Positions 1-11,994 of a stretch of DNA of 64,000 bases are shown in pieces. The stretch comes from Ciona intestinalis (lineage: Eukaryota; Chordata; Ascidiacea; Phlebobranchia; Cionidae), in NCBI RefSeq assembly GCF_000224145.3, contig NC_020177.2, forward strand, positions 1,893,347-1,957,346, given 5' to 3'. The notes under the pieces are model-generated. The model had not been told where the DNA came from, did not search any database, and saw nothing but the letters and a program-made list of their open reading frames with translations. Position 1 is the stretch's first letter; every line of letters starts with the position of its first letter. The position numbers and the translations under genes are program-made.

Positions 1-87
1 TTCGAACTAATTCATTTTGGCACTTCAGCAGAGTGCTTGCATCATAACCAAAGCAAATGGGGTTTAACGCTGATGATGTTACAATGG

Positions 88-3000
88 TCAGTCATGTGGG
101 ATAAGACACTTATTAACCATTGAAGCTTCTAATGCGACATAAAGCCACAACAATGATAAAAAATCCAGTAAGATACATAAACTTTTAAACAAATATAATC
201 TCAAAACACTGCATAACCTTTGTACATGGCGACGGGCAGCTGGATAATTCATTGGATCTTCTTTAAGAATAAATTTCTTTGTTCCTTTTGCATAATTGTT
301 CATATACTGCTCCCAGTCAACCACTGCTGCATCCATATTAAATTGCTGTAAAAATGCAGGGGTTTGGTATTTAGCACTAAGCAGGTTGACAGGGACTTGA
401 AATCCGGGTGGATAGTTTGGGAGGCACATAGGGTTTTATAAATGGTGTGAACAAAATTATAAACTGAGCTGATTTATCTCCTGAGAAAGATATAGGATTG
501 GGGCTTTGCGAATATTTTAAAGAGTATTGAATGAATGATTGAATGAATGTAACTTACTTTATCCTCGCGTGGCCGGAAAACGACAGTCGTTATCACACGG
601 GTTTAACACCTCGTGCCAGCTTACGAGTTACCATGTATGTTACTTAACTTGTATGTTACTATTCCAGTAAAAGTTCTGGAAAATTTATCAACCATGTTTT
701 TAAGGTGTTTTGTTTGTGTGCTAACAGCTGTAATTTGTTAAAATTGACCAATTTGGTAAAAGTAAAACAGTTAAGTAATTTTACACCATCATACAAAATG
801 TACAATACTGAGCTGATGTAATGTTTATAAATCTGTCACAAAACTTTCATAAATGAAGGAAGACACCTTTTACAAGATTACCCTTTTTCCCATAAAAACA
901 ATGCCTAGTTGAATATGAAGAAATTCAAGAATTTTCGGTTAATAAACCCACCTTTCTGTCCTGTTCATTCATCTCACGCTGAAGTTTCTGTATACTGTTG
1001 TTACTCCAGTTCCACTGGCTGGTGAGGAAAAACTGAAGCACACCAATCGTGCCACTTACACGCTGTGTCCAACGTAAAAGTCTGGTAAAAGATGGAATAG
1101 GCTTAGATTTATTGAATTCTCTATGTTGTATGTACAGTTCCGTAAGACAGGGAAGAGTAAAGTAAAAGTATTGTATACCATTTGCTGCCATTAAAATATA
1201 AGCAATCTTGAGTTATAGCCAAGGGTTTTTGTAAGGTAAAACTATGTGATTTGAATACATGAGTTTCTGTCGATTAACATGATATTTTACAGGATAGCAT
1301 CGAAATTATACATCATTCTATGAAAAAAACTGAGATGGATTTTAGTGTAACCACTAACCAGATACAGTACTTAGTTCTCTTGTCTAGAGCAATCGAGTCA
1401 CTGATTAAAGAATAATATCTGGGGGTAACTTTGGTTTGTGACTGCTGAAGCGTGAAGCTATACCAAGTCTACAGTGCTTGTGTACGGACGTTATATACAA
1501 TCTTTCTAATACGTAAAACTTTAAATATAAATCATCGCAATTACTGGCAGCACTGAACTGTTATCAAAATAATTAAAATTGATTTAATCTAGCTTTTCTT
1601 TCAAAGTTAGACCAAATATTCAACATATGGTTGGTGTATGAAGAACAAACTTTACAAATAATGAGCCGAAAAAGAAATGCTGATTTGGATAAAAAATACA
1701 AAATCATTTATATGTTTTGGTATAACATGCCTTTTCAAAGGTCTAAAACCTTTAGTCTAAAACCACAGTAGTAAGTTATATGTCGAAATATGTAATTATA
1801 ACTAAAAAATTAAATATTAGCTAGAATTTAACACACGGTTTTGTTTGCAAGCTTAGTCTGTGGATCTATTTCACACTACATCCTGTGAGTGTTTGTTCAA
1901 ACAGGAAATCATCTTTTCCCTTGCATGACCAGTTAACAAAACACAATGCATTTAATTTAATGATATTGTACAGTGATTGGTTAATCTGAACTTTAAAACA
2001 CAGTGTATGTTTATAGTTAACAACCTCTATTGCCAAATCCAAATATATATATTACAATTTTAAATTATGATACACTGTCACCTTTTATGTAAAATTAGCT
2101 GTTGTAACATAATGAAATAAATGTAAAAGCAAATTTTTTAGTATTTGTTTATTTTTAAAGATTTTAATCAAAAATGTGTAGAAAACATTGTGAAATTTAC
2201 TTACTGAGGTTTTTTCCCAATAAGGATAAGCCCAGCATCAAATATATATGCAGGAATATATTGCTTGAAAAAAAGAAAAACTCTGAACATCAATCTGCAA
2301 AGACAGAAATAATCTCGAAACTGTAACTCAATAAGAGATGGTTCTAAATTTCCTTGGCATAGGAAAATAATACACAGTTTAAAGCTGGGTTATTATTTGT
2401 GAATGTTTGTGTCCTTGTGCAGGCCACTTAATTCTCATTGCTACAACCCAGTGATCACCAATGGGTTACCCAGATCCACGACCATACAAAGTGAACACAC
2501 CCAGAAATAGATAGACCAATGGAACAATCTAAGATGGTGTACAAAGTTATTATACGACCCATGTTGCCTGTAATATACATCTAAGCTGTGCGGGTATACA
2601 TAAGCAATCAGTAATAATAAATTTACATTCCCCATTTAACAAACATATTTAAAAATCAATCGCCAAAACACAAACCAAGTAAAACTTACTTGTTTGACGC
2701 AACTTTCAAATCTGGCGACATCAAAGCGTCAAGTGGATAGTTGGTGTATGATGAAGTCATAATATCATCTACATTCGATAACACAGATAAAAATGAGCAA
2801 AAAACTATGTCATATAATATAAAGAGGAATAAGAATAATTTAATTAACGTAAATCATGTGGTGCATAAACATGAAACAAAAGGATTTAACTTTGGGCTGC
2901 AGCAACAGATTAATAAAGTGTAAGTTATATAACCAGGGCCAAAGCATGTTATATATTAAAGACTTACTCCACTCTCTCATAAGAACTGGATTTGAGCTGC

Positions 3001-6000
3001 TTGCAACCAGGTTGTAAATAGGAAGAGTTTTTCTGCGAAGCTCAATTTCCGGTGATTCTTCCTCTCTTTCTCTTCCTAGTGTCCGAAGCTCCGAAAGATC
3101 GCTAGCAGATGAAAATGTTGAATTTGATCGCCGATCTGAAAATAGAGATTACAAATTTGAATTTAATGTTTCTCACATTATTGCTAAATCTTAAATTAGC
3201 ATATCATCGAAAAATCAAAAATTGTATATTGATAAAAATGCCGAAATGTGTTCTAAGTACAACCGAAGTTTGTAAAAACAAAATAGCTTCTGAAAAAAAA
3301 AATTGAATCGAACTACTGGAGTGAATAAATATTGTTTGTACGACAATGAATAGATTTTCAGTAAGAAAGAGTGCCACTTGAGCCTTTGATAATTTCTTAT
3401 TACTAAGGCACTCAATCAAGGTGTATAAAAGCATGCCTATAAACTCCTCCCACCCCAAAAAGTTAAAGTTTGCCTGCCTCTGCCAGTAACTAATAATGTA
3501 TCACAGCCTCAGTAGTGCTAAGATGGTTGTTATACATAGTTATTAATGTAAAAATGAAACTAAAATTATTTGGTTAGACTTTATATTAAGATAAATTATT
3601 GTGAAATCATTACCTATGAGTGGAGAGGTGGAAAGAACAGAATTTGCACTGACAGGGTTATGACATACAGCATTTCTCCATGCAGCAGCTATTGTTCCAT
3701 TCACCACAAGATCTGCAGGTATGATGTCCATGCATATGTCTCTCTTCACATACAGTGAACGCATGAGGCCTTTGCCGTATGCAATAAACAGACCAGTGGC
3801 TCCGTTGAAATTTGAACACCAGCCCTAAAAATAAATAAGAATTGTTGGGGTACAAAACATAACTTTAGACCATGCTTCTAAACTTGGTTGCGACCCGAAA
3901 AGTATCTTCACAGAAAAAATAAATAATTACCTTACCCAAGGGATGATATAGGACAGACTACAAACCAACTTGGGCATAAATACACAGTTAAACTGTATTT
4001 CTACAACAGTGTTTTCCAACAATTCGCAGAACGGTTGCATTTTTAAGGAATACTTAACATGACCCTCTACCCAACCATAAAAAAGTAATTTGTTTTTAAA
4101 CCATTGATTTTACATTTATTATTTTATTTATTATTTTGAAATAATCTGGGTATAAAAGAAACAAGAAAGTTTCATTAGCATGGGCAACCTTTTTGCACAC
4201 TAAAATTTTTATATTTATTAGGCTCTGATTGAAAACCATGACCTGAATAGTAATTATACAGTGAAAAAACATCGAAAATGAAACTTACAGCGACCGGATC
4301 AGAATAAGTTGCGCCAACAATACTTGGGCGAACTATACAAACAGGGAGGCCTTCACCTTCTTTAACTATCACCTCCTCTCCAAATGCTTTAGTTAGTGTG
4401 TAGGTGTTGGGTCTGGAAATATTTACATTATAAGGAGTGCCATGACCAACAAGGATAATAAATGATTATGGTCGATTGACAGAACACAGCTTTAAATAAC
4501 AGTGAAAATAAGTTAAAACCAAAAGTACATTATAACATTATATGACTATTTTGGGTACTAATCATCCAATATGTTGCAATATGTTTAACTAGTAACTTGA
4601 TAGAAACATAGCAGTAAATTAGCAATAGCAATACTAAAGACAGTTTATTACTGATGACAGAGAGTAACCTGTCAACTTAATTAAAATAGTAACATAATAC
4701 CTCTTATTCCAGTTACTATAATAGTCTCATTCACCGACAGGTTGCGTTATTAATTAAATTATAACAGGGGAATGTCTGTTTTAGGTATCAGCAAAAAGGC
4801 CAGAAACCAAAATCTTACATTCATACACACATACAACTTTAAAAGATAAAATAATTTCACACCGATCGCGCAAGATGTCTGGAGTTAGCTTGGTCAACAT
4901 ATCATCATTCATCCACTGCATTGTATCGTGGAGTTTGTTGAAGTTCCAACCTGTCTTGTAAACTTCTTCTCCAATGTCCTTGCGGTCACAGAATGAATAA
5001 GCTGTGAATATCATATTTTTTGTTAGAAGATGACTGTAAAAACGGAATTATTTGTAGAAGTAAACCATAGCACATTTATGTTTTAAATGTTTTCTTTTAG
5101 TTAGAAGATCACTAAAACTAGACCATAGCTTTCCAATCTGTGTGCCACTAAAAGTTTACGAACCATTGACCTTGGCAACATAGCAAGGCAATGGTTTCTT
5201 AGTAACACGCTAGAAACACATTGATTAGTGATTTATATACCATTTTTCCAAATGCACATTGTAGTTAAAAATGATACAGTAAGCACCAATTTGTACATGT
5301 ATATATTTTTACAACGAAAATATTATCAAACAGAATATATTCTTAAGAAAAAGCCATTTTCAGTTCCTATAAAACAGATTTGACTTAGGTCATATTGGAG
5401 CGTTACATTGTATCGCTAAAAATAGAGACCATTGTATATGGATTACCTGTAGAAATATGAACGATCGACACCAGATTTTTGATTGTACGGCATAACTTAA
5501 GCATCGTACGTACTCCAAGTGTGTTGATCTGGTAGGAGAGCCTGAAATATAAACACTGATTGAGATAATCAAGAACATACAGATAAACTATTGAATGGCA
5601 CTTTCTTTTATTCTGCTGCCATTGTTGTCAAGGAATAGTAAACCTAAAAAAGCTACATTTTTTTTAGATAACACCTTACCAAAAGCGTCCTGGCAAAGAC
5701 TTGTTTCCAGATGAAACAGCGTTTTATAAAATTAATTTAAAATAACATTTTGACATGTTATTTGTAATTTGGTGGAGCCAGAAATACACAATACATAATT
5801 ATATACATATTTTTAAAATAAAAAAATTTAACCGAAATTACTAAAAAACACATCAGTTTGTTACACATATTATTACTATTATATGCATTCTTACATGTAT
5901 CAACATGGAAAAAAAAGAGGGAATTGAAATAAAACATTAAACAAAACGGACCAAAAAGTATAAGTTAGGCAACTAATGCAATACAGCAATTTTTTAATAT

Positions 6001-8476
6001 TCAAAAATTATTGCTGATTGTATGATATTTCAGACAAATGTTGGTTTGAGGTGACCTTATGTAAACTGTACGTGTGTGGGCAGTGCGACTATAAGATCAA
6101 AGGTTCAATTGGATTTTTCATTTATATGTTTTAGAAAAAAGCTGGAATACGCAACAAAACATAAGTTTAACAGAAAGTTTCGGTAAATGCTGAAGACTTT
6201 CAATTTGCTAACAGTTAAATAATTACGTAACTTTTAAGTTGTAACATATATATTACATGTTTTAGTAAATCAGTTTCAAACAGCAACTGTTTATCCTGGG
6301 TGACAGCAACTCAGATTGCGTAACATTCATTCTTTTCTTAGAATCAATGTTGCATTATAGTCACGTATTAAAGCACGTAACCAAAACGAAACAAACGTAA
6401 ACAAGCAAACATGTTATTGATACCAAGCTTTAATGTCTAATTCTAGAATAACATATATGGTGTGACTTGTAATAAAAATGAACAAAACTATTGTCCAATG
6501 GCACCAGCTATAAGCATGAATATTATTACTTAAAATGTTTCTGGTATCCATACTACAAATTTAGGAAATATAATAATCTACAGAGTACGCTACCAAAAAC
6601 TATTAATAAAATCGTAAATAATTGTAAAACAGGAATTCGCTTAAACCAAGACAAATCATGAAATGTATGTTATTTATATCAAAAATAAATGATATCATGG
6701 TGCAAAAAGGTAACCTCATATTAGTCGTATCATATGCTTAATTATATATATCCAAAGGAAAACAACAGTTTAAATTGACTTGCAAACAGTGTTAATATAA
6801 AAGGAATCAATGTGACACACACCAGTAGATTGTTACCTTATGTGTTCATTAAAACGAAGTGTCGCTGCTGAATGAATGAAAATGTTCACTTCGTTTTGGA
6901 TTTGAGTTTGTGATTCCTCACTGAGGTCAAAACCTTCCTTTTCAAGATCACACGGCACAGCAACAAGTTTCAATTGAAAATCGGGTTGTTGCGTGCGCAC
7001 TGTGTCGAATACCTACACAGAAAAATGACCATAATGGTTACAAACAAATAAAGACTAAGTACAATTTGTTTATCTGGTATCGTTTCACAATGGTAAATGT
7101 GCCTACCTATAACCCACAGGTTAGGGTTCAAGGCTCGGGGCTGTGGGCCTATGTGTCTGTGAAAAGACACCTAAAAGCAATTGCTCTAACACAGGGGTCA
7201 GTAATAGGCTGTTTAAATTGAATTTTGAGCCATAAAGAAAAACATCACCCAAGTTACACTCCTGGTAACTGGACATGAGTTGTAGAAAACAGAACATCAG
7301 TGTAATAACGGCTGTTGTTTTTCGCCACACAAGCATAAAGCAAGTTACATTTATTGTCATCTGTTTACAAGTGAAACCTATGCTTTTAAGTTTTTACCCA
7401 ATATGCAGACATATTTTAAATGCCTTTAAGAACTGTTGTTTTATAATATCCGGTCTTCTTGTCATTGTGTATGACAATGATCTTTGTTTTCTTAAAATCA
7501 AAAAAAAAACAATGAAGAAGTTATGTTATGTATATTTCTTTATCTTACCTGCAACTGGGTAAGATGGGCAAGTCGTTCTGTTGCGCTTTTGTCTTTCTTT
7601 TCCCTTATGAAGACAAAGATTTTTAAAACACCCGGACAACAGCGTAGGATCTTTTCTACCAAGCATGTTCCAATAAACCCAGTTGCACCTGTGATTGCCA
7701 CTGACTTGCCACTGAAGAATTCAGCTATACTTGGCACATTAACTGGTATCTAAAAATATAGAATATATATACTATTAGAGTCCATATTAGAGTAAAAACA
7801 TTGCCCATGGGATTTCTCCTACGAAAAATCATTAGGCCCTCAAATTTGACTGTTTTCCAGTCTGCAGAATATGGCAGTTTTTGACAACATCTCGCACATG
7901 CAAGACTATTATCAAAAATCTGTGTGCACGGCTTGTACATATCCAAGCCATGTTAGAAAATCCTATTTAATTTAACATAATTTTTTTCAATGGCAATTAA
8001 TTGCTGTGCATGGGACAAATTATGGTGTGCATAACCAAAAGTTTGTAAACGAAATCGCTCGTTTAAGGCTGATATTTCGCCAATGTTGAATTGCCAATTT
8101 TTTTATTCCAGCTGCAAAAGTACACTTTTTTAAAAACTGTGATGTTTGTATTGAAAATTATCTTTACAAATGCAAAAAAAAAGAATTATATATATATATT
8201 ATACATAGCCTATATATAGTTATAAGCAAGGCCTAAGAAATGTTAGTGGGACTTTTTTCGAAAAAAAATTGGGTATTTGTGTCGAAAAATTAACCTTAAA
8301 AATGCAAGAAAACATCATTACCGTTATTCGCTTGACATGTTCACATGCTTAAGGATTTATTACGTCACAATAGCGATATGTTACATCACAAAATAATTTA
8401 AATCTTTAAAAGCATAAGTTGTAATAAGCGGAGTATCAATGCAGTGGTACAAACTTACCTCTTGTGAGTCTGCCAT
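88..8476 (-). CDS. FAR1: Fatty acyl-CoA reductase (FAR1/FAR2-like), 12 exons, 575 aa
   Basis: Model (minus, 5' to 3'): 8476-8459, 7749-7549, 7012-6837, 5541-5447, 5001-4863, 4412-4289, 3824-3614, 3135-2968, 2768-2690, 2294-2205, 1120-952, 345-88. All junctions are GT/AG and in frame. The family reduces fatty acyl-CoA to fatty alcohol with NADPH for ether lipids and waxes, on peroxisomal or ER membranes. Seen: Rossmann motif TGATGFIG at residues 26-33, YTLTK (Tyr214, Lys218, the Y-x3-K catalytic pair), VRPSIVGA after it, the C-terminal sterile domain in the last two exons, and a hydrophobic tail near 538-562. It is longer than the roughly 515-residue vertebrate proteins, because exon 8 carries a Ser/Glu/Arg-rich insert near 325-360. 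The least certain junction is the exon 11 acceptor at 1121/1120. FAR1 versus FAR2 cannot be decided by eye. Introns hold SINE fragments. Confidence 0.93.
550..662 (-). repeat. tRNA-derived SINE, tail fragment
   Basis: Contains the recurrent words 'cgacagtcgttat' and 'cctcgtgccagcttacgag', shared with copies near 12.25, 18.3, 56.2 and 60.9 kb. Lies in the last intron of the acyl-CoA reductase gene. The tRNA-like head is missing. Confidence 0.7.
2405..2476 (+). repeat. tRNA-derived SINE, middle fragment
   Basis: Matches the SINE body word order 'gtgtccttg...cacttaa...caacccagtg...tgggtta' seen at 61490-61555. Short and diverged; in an intron of the acyl-CoA reductase gene. Confidence 0.5.
7092..7212 (+). 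repeat. tRNA-derived SINE, head and body fragment
   Basis: Carries the B-box-like 'gggttcaaggctcgggg', then 'ctatgtgtctgtg' and 'aagcaattgctctaac', collinear with the copies at 17.5 and 61.4 kb. It sits in intron 2 of the acyl-CoA reductase gene. Confidence 0.65.
8226..8400 (+). repeat. Diverged copy of the 'gtgtcgaa..ttaac' element family
   Basis: The sequence 'tgtgtcgaaaaattaacctt' followed by 'acgtcacaatagcgatatgt' matches arms of the element at 56418-57449, and a fragment near 20.8 kb. Located in intron 1 of the acyl-CoA reductase gene, just downstream of its first exon. Confidence 0.5.
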
Positions 8477-8754
8477 TTCGTTGCAGTTATAAATCGCTTT
8501 GTGCTTTCAGGATATATTAACGCAACTACCTTACCACTAAACAAATGAAAGTGATAACGGTGTATGAAACACTTACTTTTTTAAGTGATTTACTACTTTA
8601 GAAGAAAACTACTACATCGTACAACAATACATTTAAATGGATTAAAACCACTGGCAAGGTTCCATCTTAATGCCTAATACTCCAGCAAACACAAGACCCT
8701 AACTACACCGCCGTTGTTTAATTTTTGTTTTGGCGTGAAGAATTACCGCACCGG

Positions 8755-9305
8755 CACCGCGACACAGAAATAAAAAAGAGTAGAACCATAGATATCTAAA
8801 CATATGTTTAGATATCTATGGTAGAACGCGCAACTGCTCAAAACCGTGATATATTCTTCTTTCTATTCACGTGACCGCCAACTCCGCCCCCAGTTCCCTT
8901 CGTCTCCATTGTAAAAGATAGGCGCATAGTATTTTTGGACGGTTTTAGCTGTTTATTTTAAAAACTACACCAACTATTCAAGTTTGTTAGGCTAGTTTAG
9001 TTATTTGGTACGTTAACGCTTACAGTTTACCACTTGTTTAGGAAATTTAATTATTTAAAAAAATTAATTAAAAATTTCAAACAAACGGTTTTTTAGAAAT
9101 ATATATATATTATAAAATAGTTTTTTTACACAATAACTTTAAATTAAGTCAAAAAACGAAGAAAAACTACACAAAACGTCATCGACTCCATTGACTACAA
9201 TAGTAAACGGGAACGACCCGCTAAAGAGAGAGAGTGTATCGTGCTCTCTCCTTTGCCGACATTGGAGATGCGCCTTCTATTCTTTTTTATTTCTGTGCAC
9301 CGCGA
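8755..9305. mobile_element. hAT-like non-autonomous element, 535 bp, with 8-bp target duplication
   Basis: Element 8763-9297 starts 'cacagaaataaaaaaga' and ends with its reverse complement (about 23 bp of inverted repeat, one mismatch). It is flanked on both sides by the identical octamer 'caccgcga' (8755-8762 and 9298-9305). An 8-bp duplication is the hallmark of hAT insertion. No transposase is encoded. A short palindrome interrupts the left end. Confidence 0.85.
8785..8822. repeat. Perfect 38-bp palindrome
   Basis: Both halves meet at 'catatg' (8801-8806) and match perfectly outward to 8785/8822. The motif 'tagatatcta' occurs in each arm. It appears inserted in the left end of the hAT-like element, flanked by 'tagaa' on each side. 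Confidence 0.9.
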
Positions 9306-9691
9306 TGCCATAGAAAACCAAAAGAGAACAGTCAAAAGGCAAACTGGTCGCCATTTTGGGTCCAAAAATAACAGCGGAACATAGGAAAACGTACATTTTC
9401 GGTGAATGATGACAATCTTGGATTCAAAATTAGGTTTAAAAGTTTAAAATTGTAAAACAAATCTGATTTTTTAGCTTTATTTTTCAAAAAAAGTTAAAAA
9501 CTAAAATAACAAGAGGTTGCTTTGTGACATTTTAATTATTTATTAAAGGTAAGTTTATATTGAAAAAACGTTTGAGGAGGTAAAATAACCCATTTTACGT
9601 TTTTCCCCAAATAAGAAAAACTTTCGTTTAGACTTTAGACCTATCGCAAAAGTAATCGACTTTGCCCGCTTTTGTACGCACAATGGGCGAC

Positions 9692-10171
9692 AGTTGAAAA
9701 TGAGTAGAACGCGCAACCGTGATACATTCTTTTTTCTATTAATGTGACCGCCAACTCCATCCCCATTTCGCTCGGTATCCATTGTAAAAGATAGGCGCAT
9801 AGTAGTTTTAGGAGGTTTTATCTGTTTATTTTAAAAAATACACCAACTATTCAAGTTTAATGGGCCAGTTTAGTTATTTGGTAGATTAACGCTTACATTT
9901 TACCATTTATTACAAAATTTAATTATTTAATAAATTTAATTAAAAACCTTTAAAAAACGGTTTGTTAGAAATATACTCATTACAAAATAGTTGTTTTACC
10001 CTATAACTTCAATCAAAGTCAAAAAACGAAGAAAAGCTACATAAAACGCCCTCGATTCTATTGACTACAATAGTAGGCCCAAACGGGAACGACCCGCGAA
10101 AGAGAGAGAGGTATCACCTCTCTCCTTTGCCGACATTGGAGATACGCGTTCTATTCGTTTTTATTTCTGTG
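9692..10171. mobile_element. Second, left-truncated copy of the 535-bp element
   Basis: From 'gagtagaacgcgcaac' onward it is collinear with 8820-9297: 'gtgaccgccaactcc', 'attgtaaaagataggcgcat', 'acaccaactattcaag', 'acgggaacgacccgc', ending 'tttttatttctgtg'. The left terminal repeat is absent, and the outward flanks share no duplication. Confidence 0.8.
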
Positions 10172-10303
10172 AGTATTTCTATGACTCCGCAGCAATTCAC
10201 CGGCGTGTATAAGTAATCAAGCGGAACGTCATACACGGCGCATACTTTGTGCACGAAGTGGACCATGAACCCTCATTTCGCAATTACAATTTGTTTCATA
10301 AAC

Positions 10304-10332
10304 CCCCCCCCCCCCCAAAAAAAAAAAAAACA
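10304..10332. repeat. Poly-C / poly-A low-complexity tract
   Basis: A run of C directly followed by a run of A. Length is probably unreliable in assembly. Confidence 0.9.
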
Positions 10333-10456
10333 GTAAAAGAAACAGTATATATTTATGTATTTTGTTCAATAAGCACAACATTTTATGTGAACTGTGAATA
10401 TAATGAAATACAATACATGTGTGCAGATTTCTTTCTTGTTAATGGAAATTGCTGTT

Positions 10457-10880
10457 TTAGTCCCATAAATCAAGCATGTCCTCTGTAATAAAATAAAGTT
10501 TCAAAAACACATGAAAAACAAATAAATATCAAAAAAACTCAACCAACCAAGTTGACTTTCGTCGTCGGAAACGTGCACATCTTGCGGTTTTCTGCATGTG
10601 GGAAAAATAAGTTAATATGGCTTTGTCCTTATATAAACATGACAACTTGTTTAAAGCTACCGGCTATATGACAATATGTGTTACCGTAAATCGTAGCAAC
10701 TACTACTCGGGAATATGGGCTTAATACTTACACGTTCCACTTATCAGTCCATTTGAACGACGGTCCTGAGGTTTTAAACACATGGCTCATCGAAAAATCT
10801 TCAATTTTTGTGCTGCTGACTTCTTCGAGTTGGAACCCAATTAAACAAAAGAGAAGAATCACACTGAGTTGTTGTTTCAT
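10457..10880 (-). CDS. Small secreted acidic peptide, 3 exons, 72 aa
   Basis: Model (minus): 10880-10732, 10591-10548, 10482-10457; frames join as 149+44+26 nt = 73 codons with stop. The N-terminus MKQQLSVILLFCLIGF is a clear signal peptide, with likely cleavage after VSS near residue 23. The mature chain is short, has no Cys, contains aromatic/basic SFKWTDKW and ends in an acidic tail (DDESQLEDMLDLWD). The exon 1 donor is a consensus GTAAGT; the exon 2 donor is GTTGGT, weak but also used in the neighbouring ethanolamine kinase model. If that intron is retained, the reading frame instead ends in a hydrophobic tail (GWLSFFDIYLFF), which looks less natural. A TATA-like 'atatatatag' lies about 100 bp upstream. 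I recognise no family: a peptide precursor or antimicrobial-type secreted peptide are both possible. Confidence 0.55.
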
Positions 10881-10977
10881 TTTTGATTGTTATTAGTTTA
10901 ATGATATTCACCTACACTCCTCCAGTAAAGACGGTAAATATAACAAACAGCACTAACGAATTATTTTCTACGAAGCC

Positions 10978-10990
10978 TATATATATTCTA
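10978..10990 (-). promoter_or_regulatory. TATA-like element upstream of the secreted peptide gene
   Basis: The minus strand reads 'gaatatatataggc' about 100 bp before the start codon at 10880, leaving room for a short 5' leader. The same block is partly duplicated near 12.0-12.2 kb. Confidence 0.4.
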
Positions 10991-11410
10991 TAACAATTAC
11001 ATAGCCTGCTGCGTGTTGAATTCGCAGCCTCCTTAGTCTTTTGTTTTAAACTATATTTCCGCAACTATCTAAATTATAAACTTCCATGGGCTTTTTATAG
11101 CAGTTGTATGTTTTGATTGAAAGAAAATCTGTTTTGATTAACAAGAAATAGTCATGTTTGTTATTGTATGTGGTCGGATAGATTGGTTATTGGTTTATTT
11201 TATATCAAACTGTGAGGTACGCAGCGCCAATTATATGTCTTCTCCTGGATTACTAACAATGAACCTATAATCGCCATTATCACGCAAGTAATCGACCTGT
11301 GAACCAATAATAAAAACAATCACGCAAGTTATTGACTTCTGCTTGTTTAAAAAATTTGATTAATTGAAAAATTTAAGTAAAAACGTTTAAACAAACAGTT
11401 TGTTAATAAT

Positions 11411-11598
11411 GCAGTGGGGTGGGGGAAGACGAGACACCTTTAACACATAAAATCTAAATATCCTTACCGGGTTTTAAACATTTAACAACGGTCTATAGGA
11501 TTCCTGAGGACACGGTTTTATAATTCTGTGAATGTTCTTTATTTACTAACAAATGAGACGAGAAAATAGAATGAAAAGGTGTCCCATCTCCCTCACCC

Positions 11599-11604
<6 letters not shown>
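11411..11604 (-). mobile_element. TA-flanked MITE ('gggtggggg..gatgggacac' family)
   Basis: Ends resemble 'agtggggtgggggaagac' and 'ctccctcaccctact'. The core has 'cggtctata', 'ttataattctgtgaatgttc' and 'gacgagaaaatagaatg', shared with about eighteen other copies. It is followed by an (AT)n run. Confidence 0.85.

Positions 11605-11630
<26 letters not shown>
11602..11630. repeat. (AT)n microsatellite
   Basis: Uninterrupted ta/at dinucleotides directly after the MITE end. Confidence 0.9.
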
Positions 11631-11632
<2 letters not shown>

Positions 11633-11994
11633 TATTTTTCCCTATAACTTAAATTAAAGCAAATAACGAAAAAACTACGCAAACGCCCGGGATTCCATTG
11701 ACCACAATAGTAAACGGGGCCGAATCGCAAAAGGAAGAGAGAGTGTATACATAGATCATATACACTGGAGCTATGCGCTTTCTAATCTTTTTTTATTTTT
11801 ATTTCTGTGCTTGCATATACAAAAAATATTTCAAAAAAAGGTGCGTGGTAAGCGATACGCCAATAATAATAAGCGATGCCTATGGCGCTTAATTTAATTA
11901 TGACGTCACATTTTGCACGTCCAGGATTTGGAAACCAAGCGTCTATGATTATGAATGTATATATACATGTATATATCTGATATATCATTACGAA

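Larger units (their letters stand above)
8477..10456. other. Intergenic: upstream of acyl-CoA reductase, repeat-rich
   Basis: No coding potential recognised. It holds the 535-bp TIR element (8763-9297), a related partial copy (about 9692-10171) and a poly-C/poly-A tract at about 10304-10332. The stretch between the two elements (9306-9690) is AT-rich with no recognisable feature. The acyl-CoA reductase promoter should lie in 8477-8760; no TATA box stands out. Confidence 0.6.
11300..11808. mobile_element. Third relative of the 535-bp element, split by a MITE
   Basis: The left part (11300-11410: 'cacgcaagttattgac', 'caaacagtttgttaataat') and the right part (11632-11808: 'ccctataactt', 'gattccattgaccacaatag', ending 'tttatttctgtg') are collinear with 9000-9297. 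They are separated by a TA-flanked MITE at 11411-11604. The left terminus is unclear. Confidence 0.6.

Noticed and set aside
3204-3458. Minus-strand hydrophobic frame
   Set aside because: Lies in an acyl-CoA reductase intron; low-complexity AT-rich sequence.
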